A stretch of 64,000 bases of DNA from Synechococcus sp. CC9902 (GTDB lineage: Bacteria; Cyanobacteriota; Cyanobacteriia; PCC-6307; Cyanobiaceae). The notes under the pieces were generated by a model. That model worked only from the letters and a program-made list of their open reading frames with translations, had not been told where the DNA came from and searched no databases. The stretch is from contig NC_007513.1 of NCBI RefSeq assembly GCF_000012505.1, positions 1,116,001 through 1,180,000 of the forward strand, given 5' to 3'. Made by a program: the position numbers and the translations under genes. Shown here in pieces: positions 1-10,499 of the stretch. Position 1 is the stretch's first letter. Every line of letters begins with the position of its first letter.

Positions 1-157
1 AAGGGAGGGGTCCCAACGGGATGTCTGTTCAGTCATTGGCTGAGTGGTGGGCGTGACAAGTACGAAGACGTGATAATTTGATACGTAAGACTGGAAGTCG
101 TTTCGACTACGGGTTAGTCCCTCTCGGCTTCCGGTTAATCCTCACTGTATGACGATC

Positions 158-760
158 ATGACCGATAACGGTTGCCTGCGCGTGGGCCAAAAGGCCCCTG
201 ATTTCACTGCTACTGCTGTGGTGGATCAGGAATTCAAGGAGATTTCCTTATCTCAGTACAAAGGGAAGTACGTGGTGTTGTTCTTCTATCCGTTGGACTT
301 CACTTTTGTTTGCCCTACGGAGATCACCGCGTTTAGCGATCGCTATTCAGATTTCTCCAGCAAGAACACTGAAGTTCTTGGCGTCTCCGTAGACAGCCAA
401 TTCAGTCATCTGTCGTGGATTCAAACAGCTCGCAACCAGGGCGGCCTTGGCGACATCAACTATCCCTTGGTGTCTGACCTGAAGAAAGAAATTGCGACCG
501 CTTACAACGTTCTTGATGACGCAGAGGGTGTTGCCTTGCGTGGCTTGTTCATCATCGATCCTGATGGTGTAATCATGCATTCCACGATCAACAACCTGCC
601 CGTTGGTCGCAATGTTGATGAGACCCTTCGTGTGTTGCAGGCCTTCCAGTACGTCCAGGCTAATCCTGACGAAGTGTGCCCCGCAAACTGGACTCCTGGT
701 GAAAAAACAATGAAGCCAGACCCAGAAGGTAGCAAAGAATATTTTTCCGCAATTAGCTAA
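158..760 (+). CDS. Typical 2-Cys peroxiredoxin (200 aa)
   Basis: Thiol peroxidase that reduces H2O2 and alkyl hydroperoxides, normally recycled by thioredoxin in cyanobacteria. The peroxidatic Cys lies in FTFVCPTE (about residue 52) and the resolving Cys in EVCPANW near the C-terminus. It also carries the GGLG loop and a C-terminal YF motif, the pair that marks over-oxidation-sensitive 2-Cys enzymes. I chose the ATG at 158; an in-frame ATG at 149 would add three residues. The gene stands alone, is followed directly by a strong terminator, and its last 8 bases overlap the end of the convergent UPF0182 gene. Confidence 0.95.
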   Translation: MTDNGCLRVGQKAPDFTATAVVDQEFKEISLSQYKGKYVVLFFYPLDFTFVCPTEITAFSDRYSDFSSKNTEVLGVSVDSQFSHLSWIQTARNQGGLGDINYPLVSDLKKEIATAYNVLDDAEGVALRGLFIIDPDGVIMHSTINNLPVGRNVDETLRVLQAFQYVQANPDEVCPANWTPGEKTMKPDPEGSKEYFSAIS

Positions 761-3551
761 TTGATCGTTTTCTCGATTCGTCGAGTCGATCAGTTGAAAC
801 CCCTTCGGTTATGCCGTAAGGGGTTTTTTTTATGAGTCGGTCAATCGCCGCCGACAGATTTACATCCATGGCGATACCTCGGCCATCGCTTACGACGATA
901 CGAACCAACGATGGAAGACCACCCTTTGTGGCCTTTAGATAAACAGGCTCTACGTAAAGAAGGCTTGTCCCTACTGGTAAAACCAACAAATTACCTTGGA
1001 CAAGTTCTGAACCACCACCATCCCAAAGACTAAACACCTTGCTCACTTCAGGATCTTGATTGATGAGAGCTTGGATTTGTTCAGGTCCAAGAATTGGTCT
1101 GTCTTTTGGAAAATCGATCAACAACAATTCCCCATAATGTTCAGCATCATTCCGTGCTGCTAACCAAGCAGTTAAATTTGGCCTTGCCAGAGGTGTAAGA
1201 GGTTGAAGCAACAAAAACTCTGAACTATTATTTCCTTCTATTTGTGCAGTTATATGATACGGTTCAACGGATATCTGTTCTCCTCCATATACCTCTAAGG
1301 GCACTTGCCACACATCATCGCCGCTATAAAAAATCCGGGGATCTTCAACATGATATCTCTGGAGTTGACTCACCTGTACTTTGAAGAAATCTTCCGGGAC
1401 TAATAGATGTGCTTTGAGAATATTTGGCATGCTTTCAATTGATTCGAAAAGCTGTGGAAACAATTTTTGCCACGACTTAATGATCGGATCATCAGGTTCA
1501 CTCACAAATAGACGCATACTGCCGTTGTATGCATCTACTACCACCTTGACTGAGTTTCGTAAATATCGATCAGAGTCTGTTTTACTAACTGCAGCACTGT
1601 ACGCATAAGTAGCACTATGTGTATAACCCTCGGCAATCCAGAATTGGTGCTGGATTCTGTTTCCGCTGGTTCCTAATTCAAGATTGTCGCCAGGCACAGA
1701 AACCAAATAGGGATCTCCTCGTAGATCTAGGAATGGAGCGATGGCTCGAATGCGTTGCCTCACTTCACGGCGTAAAAGAACCCTTGAATCCTTCTGAATT
1801 GCTTTGGTTGTGAGAAGTCTGGGTTCCGCCAAATAAATCGAAGCGCACAACCTTTGTATCAACGAACCAATTGGCACGCCAGCAGATCCCGCGTAGTGAG
1901 AATAAACATTGAGATCTCCATCTGGATAATCGAATTCATCGACTTCAGTTGGCACAACTGCATAGGGTGAAGGCAGCATGCCGAAGTAAAGCGCTGCATT
2001 TTGTGCAGGTATGGCAGCTTCTACATCTTTACGCTTGATGCCAAGGTCACGATTGCCTTCGATCCGTGTATTCGAACCCAAATCACTGATCACATAGGAC
2101 GGAAGTCCATCAGTACCTCGTGTATTCACAGGACTGACAGTAAATCCATTCCCGTGGGTGAAAACAAAGTGTCTATTTTGCCAAGTTTTTGAACGTCGAG
2201 GTAGTGCTGATTGATCGAGTTCCCGCGCTGAGATAATCACCTGCTGCGATGTATCACTATCTGGAATTAATGGATAACGATCAACAGCAGCATTGGAAAA
2301 GCGGTAATAAACCCTTAGCTGTTGAAGCTGGCGGTTCGTTTCCAATAGAGGGCCGCTATCCCATAGGCGAACATTGCGCAGAGTGCTTGCTCCAGACTCC
2401 AAATCTTCTTCAGTGAGATCAACATTGGGTTCAGTTCTCCGCCGTTGGATGCGATCCAACTGAAAACCATGCCGTGTTGAACGAATCGCGGTTTCAAGGT
2501 ACGGCGCTTGAAGAGCCAATTCTTGTGGTCGCACCACCAGCCAGCGCGTCAGTGGCGTCAGGGTGCTTTCAATGATCACAATTGCGGCCACACACAGGAG
2601 GAGCAGACGTTGTAGGTGTCCTATCCCTCTGACGATGCAGCTCACGCCTAACACCAACAGAACAAAGGCGAGCAGGCTTCGGAATGGAAGGGTGAGGTGT
2701 TGTTGAAGCCAGCCGGCCCCTGCAACCAAGCCGTGCTGATGCCAAAGCAACTGATGTCGCGATAACCAAACCAGACCTGCCACACCAAGCAAATTTGTGC
2801 CGACCCCAATCGACAGCCATCGGTAGGAGCGGTTGCCAAGAGCCGGCATCGACCAATCCGACAGGTGCGGAGAGACCGTTACTCGTCCCCAAACAGCATG
2901 GGCTGTGGTGAACGTTCCAGAAAGAACAAGCAGCTCTAGGCCTAACTGGATTGCAGAAAATCGGCCGAGACCAAAACTGAGATCCGTACCAAGCAATGGC
3001 TCGCGGAGTCCTTCATCAGGGATCAACCAAGCCAGGCTCCACACTCCCCAGGCCCGAGACACCACCAACACCAGTGCAAACCCCATGGCAACAGCAACCC
3101 AGCGCCTCAATTGAGGTCGACACAACGACACTCCCGCTATGGCCAATTGAATTGGGAGCAGAGCCTTCCACTCCGAAGCCATCGAGTGTCCTGTGGATTG
3201 CCAGTGACTCAGGCTGAAGGGTTGTTTCCAAGCCAGGATCGCTAGATCACTCAGCACAACGCTGCAAGCAAGAAATGCCAAACCACTCACCATCAACACG
3301 AGGCTGAATCGCATCCCATCAATGGGGCGCTTCTGCTGACGCGGTGGATCGTCGATCCGATCAAAGGCTCGAAGCCAAAGCACCGCAAGAAAAACTGGTA
3401 TGGAGCCAGCCCCTGCAAACAGCAGTTGAAGCATCCAGCGTTGAAACAGAACCGACTGCCAGTTGAATTGGGCAAACCAAACCCACTCCACATGCATTCG
3501 TGCCACCACAACTAAAACCGGTGGCAACAGAATCCAGAGGAAGCGTTTCAT
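753..3551 (-). CDS. UPF0182 family large membrane protein (932 aa)
   Basis: Function unknown. The N-terminal third has about seven hydrophobic segments (first at residues 1-20, others up to about residue 340). A long, mostly hydrophilic domain follows, probably outside the cytoplasm. Length and layout fit UPF0182 (COG1615), widespread in cyanobacteria and actinobacteria. The start lies 1 base from the stop of the upstream ftsH-like gene on the same strand, so the two are probably cotranscribed. The 3' end reads through the peroxiredoxin terminator and overlaps that gene by 8 bases. Confidence 0.85.
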   Translation of the reverse strand: MKRFLWILLPPVLVVVARMHVEWVWFAQFNWQSVLFQRWMLQLLFAGAGSIPVFLAVLWLRAFDRIDDPPRQQKRPIDGMRFSLVLMVSGLAFLACSVVLSDLAILAWKQPFSLSHWQSTGHSMASEWKALLPIQLAIAGVSLCRPQLRRWVAVAMGFALVLVVSRAWGVWSLAWLIPDEGLREPLLGTDLSFGLGRFSAIQLGLELLVLSGTFTTAHAVWGRVTVSPHLSDWSMPALGNRSYRWLSIGVGTNLLGVAGLVWLSRHQLLWHQHGLVAGAGWLQQHLTLPFRSLLAFVLLVLGVSCIVRGIGHLQRLLLLCVAAIVIIESTLTPLTRWLVVRPQELALQAPYLETAIRSTRHGFQLDRIQRRRTEPNVDLTEEDLESGASTLRNVRLWDSGPLLETNRQLQQLRVYYRFSNAAVDRYPLIPDSDTSQQVIISARELDQSALPRRSKTWQNRHFVFTHGNGFTVSPVNTRGTDGLPSYVISDLGSNTRIEGNRDLGIKRKDVEAAIPAQNAALYFGMLPSPYAVVPTEVDEFDYPDGDLNVYSHYAGSAGVPIGSLIQRLCASIYLAEPRLLTTKAIQKDSRVLLRREVRQRIRAIAPFLDLRGDPYLVSVPGDNLELGTSGNRIQHQFWIAEGYTHSATYAYSAAVSKTDSDRYLRNSVKVVVDAYNGSMRLFVSEPDDPIIKSWQKLFPQLFESIESMPNILKAHLLVPEDFFKVQVSQLQRYHVEDPRIFYSGDDVWQVPLEVYGGEQISVEPYHITAQIEGNNSSEFLLLQPLTPLARPNLTAWLAARNDAEHYGELLLIDFPKDRPILGPEQIQALINQDPEVSKVFSLWDGGGSELVQGNLLVLPVGTSLLYVEPVYLKATKGGLPSLVRIVVSDGRGIAMDVNLSAAIDRLIKKTPYGITEGVSTDRLDESRKRSIS
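797..831 (+). terminator. Rho-independent terminator of the peroxiredoxin gene
   Basis: The arms AACCCCTT and AAGGGGTT enclose a 12-base loop and run into eight T residues. The hairpin lies inside the 3' coding end of the convergent UPF0182 gene, where the same DNA encodes [12 protein letters not shown]. Confidence 0.85.
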
Positions 3552-3552
3552 G

Positions 3553-5403
3553 TCAGTTCAGTTCAGCCAGGCTCCGAAACCGCTCCCCGCTCAATGTTTC
3601 CTCTTCGATCAACGCTTCTACGAGCTGATCCATCAACTCACGCTTTGATTCCAACAACGACACAGCATGAGCCAAGGCGTTTTTGGCCAAAGTTCGAATT
3701 TGTCCATCGATTGCTTGACCAGTTGTTTCGGCATAACCGGGCCGTTGACTGAACCAATCACGTCCCAAGAACACCTCTGATCCAGCTCCTTCTAGCGCTA
3801 GTGGGCCGAGGCTAGAGAAGCCAAACCGAGTGACCATTTCTCGGGAGAGTTGGGCCACCATTTGTAAATCGCCACTGGCACCTTGGGTCACTTCCAACGG
3901 GCCGAACACCACCTGTTCTGCAGCTCGGCCGCCAAGGGCCACCACTAAGTCGGCCATGCAAGACGATCGGGTCACTAAACCCGAATCCAATTGTTCTTCA
4001 TCGGGCATAAATCGGGTGTATCCGCCGGCTCCACCACGCGGGAGAAGGGTCACTTTGTCCACGTCATTGGCAGCCGGAAGAAGCGTTGCCACGAGGGCAT
4101 GACCGATCTCGTGGTAGGCAATTAATCGCTTTTTGGCGTTGTCTTGCAAGGGACGATTGCTCAATCCCATGGTGATGCGTTCGAGAGCGCCCTCTAGGCA
4201 GCTGTCGTCAATTTCAGTGCTGTTGTGCCGGGCGGCGAGAATGGCCGCTTCGTTCAACAAATTGGCTAAGTCGGCACCTGAAAAGCCAGGGGTGCGACTC
4301 GCCCATTCCTCCAAATTCACCGCCAGGGCAAGGGGGCGACTTCTGGCATGCACAGCAAGAATGGCCGCGCGTCCCCGTCGATCTGGGAGACCCACATCGA
4401 TCCTTCGATCAAATCGACCAGGCCGCGTTAGAGCAGCATCCAGGACATCAGCACGGTTGGTTGCAGCTAAAAGAATGACCCCCGAGTTTTCCTCGAAGCC
4501 ATCCATCTCCGTTAGGAGTTGGTTCAAGGTTTGTTCCCGTTCATCGTTTCCTCCACCGATTCCGGCTCCCCGTTGACGACCAACGGCGTCGATCTCATCA
4601 ATAAAAACAATGCATGGAGCCTTCTCTTTGGCCTGACGGAATAAATCGCGAACCCGACTGGCACCGACACCTACGAACATCTCAACAAATTCAGAGGCTG
4701 CCATCGAGAAAAACGGAACCCCAGCCTCACAGGCGATGGCTTTGGCCAATAACGTTTTGCCAGTGCCCGGTGGACCGACCAACAACACTCCCCGGGGAAT
4801 CTTTGCCCCTAGCCGAATAAATGTTTCTGGTTGCTTGAGGAAGGTCACCACTTCCTCTAATTCTTGACGGGCATCATTGATGCCTTCCACGTCTTCGAAA
4901 CGAACTTGCAGGTCTTCCTGCGGTTTTAACCGTGGTTTGCTGCGACCAAACCCAAGGGCGCGGTTTGCCATTTGGGCTGAACGACGCAGCAATAACGACA
5001 AACCGATCACCACAAGCAGCACCACCAACAGGGTGCCGGCGAGATCTTTATTCGCCTGTTCGCGCCGACCATCCACCACCGTTAAGGGTGTATCAGAGCT
5101 TTCAGCGGCACGCAGGATGCGGTCGTCATTCGGAAAAATCGGAACGCTCACTTTGCGTCCGTCGTCGTACACAACTCGAACTTCCCGTCGCGCTGGGACG
5201 AGATCTAATTGCTTAATTTTTTTGTTGTCGATATCCCTGAGCAGCGTCGAATAGCTGACGCCTTCCTCTTTCTTCCATAATTTTTGGAAGAACGGTTGTG
5301 TCACCTGCTGGTTCGCGGGTGAATCCGATGACTGCGTCGAACCTGGAGCCACAACAACACAATGCTGAAATGAGCCTAGCGATTTGACGCAAGGCCTCTT
5401 CAA
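3553..5403 (-). CDS. ftsH: FtsH-family ATP-dependent zinc metalloprotease (616 aa)
   Basis: Membrane-anchored AAA+ protease for quality control of membrane proteins; cyanobacterial FtsH enzymes act in photosystem II repair. Walker A GPPGTGKT lies at residues 210-217, Walker B in FIDEIDAVG, the second region of homology in RPGRFDR, the zinc site HEIGH, and the third zinc ligand in SGDLQM. One membrane helix is clear at about residues 121-140. The first helix usual in FtsH is not evident: the N-terminus has only a short CVVVAP stretch. The open frame begins with TTG and has a stop 10 bases upstream, so no longer start exists in this frame. The enzyme class is certain; which cyanobacterial FtsH subtype is not. 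Confidence 0.9.
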   Translation of the reverse strand: MKRPCVKSLGSFQHCVVVAPGSTQSSDSPANQQVTQPFFQKLWKKEEGVSYSTLLRDIDNKKIKQLDLVPARREVRVVYDDGRKVSVPIFPNDDRILRAAESSDTPLTVVDGRREQANKDLAGTLLVVLLVVIGLSLLLRRSAQMANRALGFGRSKPRLKPQEDLQVRFEDVEGINDARQELEEVVTFLKQPETFIRLGAKIPRGVLLVGPPGTGKTLLAKAIACEAGVPFFSMAASEFVEMFVGVGASRVRDLFRQAKEKAPCIVFIDEIDAVGRQRGAGIGGGNDEREQTLNQLLTEMDGFEENSGVILLAATNRADVLDAALTRPGRFDRRIDVGLPDRRGRAAILAVHARSRPLALAVNLEEWASRTPGFSGADLANLLNEAAILAARHNSTEIDDSCLEGALERITMGLSNRPLQDNAKKRLIAYHEIGHALVATLLPAANDVDKVTLLPRGGAGGYTRFMPDEEQLDSGLVTRSSCMADLVVALGGRAAEQVVFGPLEVTQGASGDLQMVAQLSREMVTRFGFSSLGPLALEGAGSEVFLGRDWFSQRPGYAETTGQAIDGQIRTLAKNALAHAVSLLESKRELMDQLVEALIEEETLSGERFRSLAELN

Positions 5404-5439
5404 GCGAGAGAATCATTTTTTGACGATCTCCAAGCCGCG

Positions 5440-5616
5440 ATGGCCGTTCCGAAGAAGAAAACATCGAAAGCCAAGCGCAATCAGCGCAGTGCCACTTGGA
5501 AAGGGAAAGCTGCGATAGCCGCAAAGCGCGCCATGTCGATCGGTAAGTCGGTTCTAAGCGGCCGTGCTCAAGGATTTGTGTACCCCGTTAGCGATACAGA
5601 CGAAGCCGAGGCCTAA
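5440..5616 (+). CDS. rpmF: 50S ribosomal protein L32 (58 aa)
   Basis: Small basic protein of the large ribosomal subunit. The product starts [18 protein letters not shown], the classic L32 N-terminus, and ends in an acidic DTDEAEA tail. The zinc-binding cysteines found in some bacterial L32 proteins are absent. It is divergent from the ftsH-like gene (36 bases between starts), so the two share a promoter region. Its stop overlaps the end of the convergent glycerate kinase gene by 4 bases. Confidence 0.95.
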   Translation: MAVPKKKTSKAKRNQRSATWKGKAAIAAKRAMSIGKSVLSGRAQGFVYPVSDTDEAEA

Positions 5617-6575
5617 GAGGCACGATTCAGACGGATTCGAGTCAGATCACGATTCGGATCCACGTCGAAAACAACATCAGCAGGAATGTTTTGGATGGTT
5701 CCTGAGGGGATCGCACTCAAAATCATTCTGATGAAGCCATCCAGAGCGCTCCCGTTAAGGGAGCTGCCTCGAGCCATCCGCATGGCATCTTCTTGTTGCC
5801 GTTTCCAAAGCTGAGGTGATTGATGGTCAGTGGCACGAAGTTGCCAAAGCTGATCAAGTTGATGCCAGATGGGTTGATAGCGCTGCAGGATCTCCTCAAT
5901 CTTTTTCCGGTAGGCCATTTCACTCCGGGTGAGAGGTGGATTCAGCCCCTCCTCCTGGATGGTGGGGTCGTATCCCGCTGGGCAGCCCACAAACCAGCCT
6001 TCGAGAACAAGGAGATCTGCATCGCAAGCACGCCAACCCGAGCGATCCCCCCGTCCATTCCGCAAGGCCTTGTCAAAACGAGGACATTCGACAGGGAACC
6101 CGTTTCGCCAATCTTCAAGGGTGCGTTGCAGCAGTATCAAGTCGTGACTCCCAGGCAAAGCACGCGGCACACCCCAAGGATTGCCTTGCATCGAACGTTC
6201 AAGTTGTTCGGCAGGAAAATAAAAGTCGTCAATTGAGACCACCTGCAGAGATAAACCCAATTTGTGCGCAGCAGCTTCAAGCCAATGACCCAAACTCGAC
6301 TTCCCGCAACCTGGAAGCGCACTCAAGCCAACTAATTTCTTGCGGCCCTGATACTTACGGGCCAGGCTCAACATCGGAATTCCAAGGGACCACAGCCAGT
6401 CAGAACTGCTGTTTGGATGCCAGGCCTCAAGCTCGAGATTGAGGTGTTGGCTAATCCAGGACTGCCGCCACTGATGAGGATCCTCAATTCCCAGAAAACG
6501 GAGCAATTTGCCCTGATCTTCCGCAGAAATGAGCTGACAACCTTCAGGATCCAACCTTGAAGGCCTCCAATACAA
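5613..6575 (-). CDS. glyK: D-glycerate 3-kinase, plant/cyanobacterial type (320 aa)
   Basis: Phosphorylates glycerate to 3-phosphoglycerate, the last step of the photorespiratory C2 cycle. The P-loop ALPGCGKSS lies at about residues 85-93, followed by [10 protein letters not shown] and the LVLEGWFVG segment typical of GLYK-type kinases of the P-loop/uridine kinase fold. The likely start is TTG at 6573-6575, which overlaps the 3' end of the DUF565 gene by 32 bases; a shorter start cannot be excluded. It is third in a minus-strand cluster of HAD hydrolase, DUF565 and glycerate kinase. The HAD neighbour could be a phosphatase of related metabolites, but that is inference. Confidence 0.85.
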   Translation of the reverse strand: MYWRPSRLDPEGCQLISAEDQGKLLRFLGIEDPHQWRQSWISQHLNLELEAWHPNSSSDWLWSLGIPMLSLARKYQGRKKLVGLSALPGCGKSSLGHWLEAAAHKLGLSLQVVSIDDFYFPAEQLERSMQGNPWGVPRALPGSHDLILLQRTLEDWRNGFPVECPRFDKALRNGRGDRSGWRACDADLLVLEGWFVGCPAGYDPTIQEEGLNPPLTRSEMAYRKKIEEILQRYQPIWHQLDQLWQLRATDHQSPQLWKRQQEDAMRMARGSSLNGSALDGFIRMILSAIPSGTIQNIPADVVFDVDPNRDLTRIRLNRAS

Positions 6576-6855
6576 CGGCGTAAATGAATCCCAATCTGAG
6601 GTAATCCAACCAGGGAGATCGTCGACGCATTAAGACGAGCAACTCACAAGCGAGTAAGGCAAAAAATGCACTAAACGTGCGAGCTCCTGTGGCGTTATCG
6701 AGGTGAACCGTGAGATTGCTACCGATAAAGAAGCCAGCGAGTAACAACAGAATTCGAGAACTTCGTCTCCACCAAGGTCCGCCAAAACTGGCTTTGAGCT
6801 GTTGGCCAACAGTGCGTTGAAGTGCCGCCAAACGAGTGCGCTGCAGCGTGCTCAT
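6544..6855 (-). CDS. DUF565 / Ycf20-like membrane protein (103 aa)
   Basis: Small membrane protein of the Ycf20/DUF565 family, conserved in cyanobacteria and plastids; algal and plant homologues have been linked to thermal energy dissipation. A basic amphipathic N-terminus (QRTRLAALQRTVGQQL) precedes two hydrophobic segments, about residues 30-47 and 53-70. The ATG at 6855 overlaps the stop of the upstream HAD gene as ATGA, so translation is probably coupled. The upstream in-frame M at 6915 would lie inside the HAD gene and is unlikely. Confidence 0.8.
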   Translation of the reverse strand: MSTLQRTRLAALQRTVGQQLKASFGGPWWRRSSRILLLLAGFFIGSNLTVHLDNATGARTFSAFFALLACELLVLMRRRSPWLDYLRLGFIYAVVLEAFKVGS

Positions 6856-7607
6856 GGACGTGAGTGAGGCAACAACGACTCCATGTAGTTCAGCGTCACC
6901 ATTCCATCCAGGCAAGGGGGGCCCTGCTGAAGCAGGGATGGATTGTTTTGGTCTCCAAGGTGGTTCAGAACGGCAGTGGCGAGATCACAACTGTCCGAAA
7001 GGTCCAGATCCCAAGGAGACGGGGTCAACACACATGGCAGGCCAGCAGTTGTTGCTGCCTTAAGACCTACAGCTGAATCTTCGATTGCTATCCCACAGCT
7101 CGAGTCAACCCCACTGCGCTTGAGTGCCAAACAGTAACCATCTGAACTGGGTTTTCCTCTGGCTACATCGTCAGATGTCACCACGCCATCGAAATCCGGG
7201 AGGACTCCTTTGGCTTGATGAAGCAGTGCCTGAACAGATGGCCCTCCACTGGAGGTCACGATCCATTGCTGGACATCGTGATCGTGCAATTCGTTCACAA
7301 GACGAACGACGCCTGTTCGCCACCGCACATGGCCTTCACGAACACGGGAAAAATAATGCTCGCGTTTCACATCTCGTAAGCGGTTCAGCTGGTGTTCTGT
7401 GAGGCTGATCCCCTGATCCTTCGCATAGATCGATACACGAGGAATGCCTCCCGCAATGGATAGCAGTTCGGAATACAGCTCCTTGTTCCAGTGAAATGGC
7501 AGCCCCAAATCACGAAAAGCCTGATTAAAAGCTGGACGATGTCCCTCCATCTCCGTGTCAGCAAGGGTGCCGTCTACATCCCAGAACACAGCTCTTAGAG
7601 CAGTCAT
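6852..7607 (-). CDS. HAD-superfamily hydrolase, CbbY-like (251 aa)
   Basis: Predicted phosphatase or phosphomutase-like enzyme. The catalytic motif I is DVDGTLADTE at residues 10-19, and the motif IV-like acidic site is AIEDSAVGLKAA. A helical cap follows motif I, as in the CbbY/PGMB subgroup. The substrate cannot be read from the sequence; the overlap with DUF565 and the linkage to glycerate kinase suggest sugar-phosphate or C2 metabolism. Confidence 0.85.
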   Translation of the reverse strand: MTALRAVFWDVDGTLADTEMEGHRPAFNQAFRDLGLPFHWNKELYSELLSIAGGIPRVSIYAKDQGISLTEHQLNRLRDVKREHYFSRVREGHVRWRTGVVRLVNELHDHDVQQWIVTSSGGPSVQALLHQAKGVLPDFDGVVTSDDVARGKPSSDGYCLALKRSGVDSSCGIAIEDSAVGLKAATTAGLPCVLTPSPWDLDLSDSCDLATAVLNHLGDQNNPSLLQQGPPCLDGMVTLNYMESLLPHSRP

Positions 7608-7664
7608 CGATCGCTAAGCCGAGGGCACAATGCAGCAATCATCCTGCTCAAGGTCACCGCACCG

Positions 7665-9563
7665 TTGCCAGTAGATCCCCCGAATTGGTGCTGGTCCCTA
7701 CCAGCGGTGGTCGATCCAGACCCATTGCCAGGGCTTGAACTCCCGCTACCACTTCGTGCCCTATTGCGACGTCGTGGATTTCGTTCGGTCGAAGAAGCCA
7801 AACAATTTCTGATCCCAACATCACTGCCGGAGGCAGAACTTCATTTTCCCGATCTAAAAAAAGCAACAAATCGCTTGGTCGAAGCGTGTCAGAACAACGA
7901 AACCGTGGCGATCTGCGGCGACTATGACGCCGATGGAATGACCAGTACTGCGTTGCTGTTGCGTGCCCTAGGGCCCTTAGGAGCTGCTCCTAGGGCAGCG
8001 ATCCCCTCTCGTATGGAAGAGGGCTATGGACTCAATCCGTCCATGGTTGATCGACAGCACCGCGATGGCGTCAAAATTCTCGTCACCGTGGACAACGGAG
8101 TTGCCGCGTCTGCTGCACTCCGGCGCGCCGCAGATTTGGGAATGGAAGTGATCGTGACGGACCATCACACCATTCCGGACAAACCAGCGCCGATGACAGC
8201 CCTGATCCACCCGGCAACAACACCTGATGGGTCTCCCTATCGAGGCTTGGCAGGTGTGGGGTTGGCCTACGTGTTGGCGCGAGCCGTTGCTGAACAACTG
8301 AATCAACCTGAAGCCATCTGTTCAGCCCGAGATCTCTTCTGCGTTGGCACCGTCGCCGATATGGCTCCACTCATCGGTGCCAACCGTGCGTGGTTGCTAG
8401 AGGGACTCAATCAACTTCATCGCACTGAATGCTTCGGCTTACAAGCACTTCAACGGCTTGCCGGTTTGGGGGAACACCCACTCACTGCAGACGACATTGG
8501 TTTTCAGCTCGCCCCACGCATAAACGCAGTTGGGCGCTTGGGTGAACCTCGTCTCGTTGTGGAGTTGTTAACCGCCGAAGAACCAACAACAGCCATGGCG
8601 TTGGCCCGACGTTGTGATGATTTCAACCGTCAACGACGTGATCTTTGCGATGCCATAGAGGCAGAGGCTGTTGCTTTGGTCGAAGCCGATTCTTCCGATC
8701 AGTTGCCCTCATTTCTTCTCTTGGCCCAGAGTCACTGGCACCACGGCGTGATCGGCATTGTTGCTGCTCGTTTGGTGGAGAGGTACCACCGACCAGCTGC
8801 CCTGCTTGCCGGCGATGGAGAGGGACTGATGCGCGCCTCGGTGCGATCGCCCCGCGGCTTTGCCGTTGATCAAGCGTTGAATCACTGCGCCACGCTTTTA
8901 GAACGATTTGGTGGTCATCCAGCAGCAGGAGGTTTCACTGTCCGAGCCGAGAATGTTCATGCCCTCCATGAACTGCTGTGTGATCAAGCTGATTCGTGGT
9001 TAAAGCAACAAGGCCAGGGTTTACCCATCCAACCCGACGCGCTGCTCCGGTTGGATGAAGTGAATTGGGATCTCTGGAAATCTCTTCAATCACTGGCCCC
9101 CTTTGGAATCGGCCATGAAGTTCCCCTGTTCTGGTCCAGGGATTGCACTGTTGAAGAGAGGCGTGACCTAAAAGGTGGGCACCTGGCACTCAGATTGCGT
9201 CAAGCCAAAACAGAGCGCAGGGCGATTGCCTGGCGATGGGATCCCGCTAGCCATGTTCCAGATCAGTGTGATGTGGCTTACCGCATCAGTGTGAATCGCT
9301 GGCAGGGCGAGCAAAGGCTCCAGTTGGAACTCAAGGCCATCCGAACGCACAGCGACTCTGTGATGCTCCAACGGGGTCTGAGAAATTATGTGGCGAAGCA
9401 GATTTCAAGCTCAACATTCACCCTCACCAACAGTGATGGGCAATCATTGCAAGCTGCAATCGACGACAACCTATCGCTCGTTAGCAATGATGAGCTTGCT
9501 AAGGATTCAAGGGTGAGTCAGTTGCTTGAAGAGGCTGTTTTAGGCCTAGGACTTCGTCCTTAA
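7665..9563 (+). CDS. recJ: Single-stranded-DNA exonuclease RecJ (632 aa)
   Basis: 5'-3' ssDNA exonuclease of recombination and mismatch repair. DHH-family metal motifs are present: GDYDADGMTS (about residue 85), TVDNGVAA, TDHHTIPD (about residue 166) and the DHHA1 motif GGHPAAGGFT (about residue 421). A RecJ-type OB domain follows. The likely start is TTG at 7665. It is divergent from the HAD gene, with 57 bases between. Confidence 0.92.
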   Translation: MPVDPPNWCWSLPAVVDPDPLPGLELPLPLRALLRRRGFRSVEEAKQFLIPTSLPEAELHFPDLKKATNRLVEACQNNETVAICGDYDADGMTSTALLLRALGPLGAAPRAAIPSRMEEGYGLNPSMVDRQHRDGVKILVTVDNGVAASAALRRAADLGMEVIVTDHHTIPDKPAPMTALIHPATTPDGSPYRGLAGVGLAYVLARAVAEQLNQPEAICSARDLFCVGTVADMAPLIGANRAWLLEGLNQLHRTECFGLQALQRLAGLGEHPLTADDIGFQLAPRINAVGRLGEPRLVVELLTAEEPTTAMALARRCDDFNRQRRDLCDAIEAEAVALVEADSSDQLPSFLLLAQSHWHHGVIGIVAARLVERYHRPAALLAGDGEGLMRASVRSPRGFAVDQALNHCATLLERFGGHPAAGGFTVRAENVHALHELLCDQADSWLKQQGQGLPIQPDALLRLDEVNWDLWKSLQSLAPFGIGHEVPLFWSRDCTVEERRDLKGGHLALRLRQAKTERRAIAWRWDPASHVPDQCDVAYRISVNRWQGEQRLQLELKAIRTHSDSVMLQRGLRNYVAKQISSSTFTLTNSDGQSLQAAIDDNLSLVSNDELAKDSRVSQLLEEAVLGLGLRP

Positions 9564-9574
9564 CCTCCCCTTGT

Positions 9575-9682
9575 TCAGAGCGCTCCTCGGCGGTAGAAGA
9601 GGATGAAGACAACCGCCGGACCTGCAAGAGCGATGAGGGCGAGGGCGGCGAAGTTGGCGATCAGGTGGAAATCGAAGCCCAT
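9575..9682 (-). CDS. psb30: Photosystem II protein Psb30/Ycf12 (35 aa)
   Basis: Single-helix thylakoid subunit at the periphery of photosystem II. The 35-residue product has one membrane span (about residues 8-30) with the family signature [10 protein letters not shown] followed by YRRGAL. It sits alone between recJ (convergent, 11 bases apart) and the cysteine-cluster gene (divergent). Confidence 0.88.
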   Translation of the reverse strand: MGFDFHLIANFAALALIALAGPAVVFILFYRRGAL

Positions 9683-9790
9683 GGCGAATGCGTGCGTTCC
9701 AACGACAGGTGTAGCACCAGGCTACGGGGCATTCGACCGAAGCCGGACACTCTTTCATTTTGACTGTGATGGCTTGTCACAGCCACACCC

Positions 9791-10165
9791 ATGAACAAGC
9801 AATCCCCATCGTGGCGCTGCATCCATCATTGCGGAGCCTGCTGCAGGCTTTGCCCCGAAGAACGAGGTGAAGCACTCGCGGCTCTCAGCGAAGAACAGCG
9901 AGTGACTTATCTATCCATGGTTGGGGATGATGGATGGTGCATCCATTACGACAGTGGGGGACAACGCTGCACCATTTATGCCGAACGTCCTGATTTTTGT
10001 CGCGTCAGTGAGTTGGGAACATTGTTTGACGTCCCCCCAGATGAATTGGATTCATTTGCTATTTCCTGTTGCAGACAACAGATTCGCGCCACCTATGGCG
10101 GACGGAGTGGCGTAATGCGTAGGTTTGATCGTGCCCAACGAACGGAAGTTGACCGACATGACTGA
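9791..10165 (+). CDS. YkgJ/UPF0153-family cysteine-cluster protein (124 aa)
   Basis: Putative zinc- or iron-binding protein. Cysteines cluster in CIHHCGACCRLC near the N-terminus, in RCTIYAERPDFC in the middle and in SCCRQQ near the end, the layout of the YkgJ (CxxxCxxCC) family. Function unknown. The end overlaps the ATG of the first GDT1 half gene by 8 bases, so the three genes to 10817 look like one operon; metal handling would be a consistent theme. Confidence 0.85.
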   Translation: MNKQSPSWRCIHHCGACCRLCPEERGEALAALSEEQRVTYLSMVGDDGWCIHYDSGGQRCTIYAERPDFCRVSELGTLFDVPPDELDSFAISCCRQQIRATYGGRSGVMRRFDRAQRTEVDRHD

Positions 10166-10496
10166 GCCAGGTGAAATAACTTCTGGACGCCCTGGCTTCG
10201 TCGCTGTTTTATTCAGCACCTTCACTACTGTTTTTCTTGCCGAGCTTGGAGACAAAACACAGCTCGCCACGCTTTTGTTGTCGGCTCAGTCCGGTTCGCC
10301 TGGCCTTGTTTTTCTCGGAGCAGCGCTGGCGTTGATCTGCTCAAGCCTTGTTGGTGTCTTGGTTGGTCAATGGCTCGCCAAAACTCTGCCCCCAGAACGC
10401 CTTGAATTGATGGCCGGCGTGCTCATGGTTTGCCTTGGTCTGTGGCTTGGACTCCAAGCCAGCCGATCACTTCTTGTTATCGGATCCCAGGCTTAA
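10158..10496 (+). CDS. GDT1/TMEM165 (UPF0016) half-size transporter, first copy (112 aa)
   Basis: Predicted cation/Ca2+ or Mn2+ exporter subunit. UPF0016 proteins carry the motif E-x-G-D-K/R-T/S in each half; here ELGDKTQLAT occurs once, in the first of about three membrane helices. In Synechocystis the related Mnx protein moves Mn2+ out of the cytoplasm. A 112-residue protein with a single motif must pair with a second half, presumably the product of the gene 3 bases downstream. The start at 10158 is preferred over 10125. Confidence 0.85.
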   Translation: MTEPGEITSGRPGFVAVLFSTFTTVFLAELGDKTQLATLLLSAQSGSPGLVFLGAALALICSSLVGVLVGQWLAKTLPPERLELMAGVLMVCLGLWLGLQASRSLLVIGSQA

Positions 10497-10499
10497 GCC

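Noticed and set aside
1-157. Left-edge region and possible riboswitch before the peroxiredoxin gene
   Set aside because: No pairing or motif strong enough to call; probably a promoter leader only.
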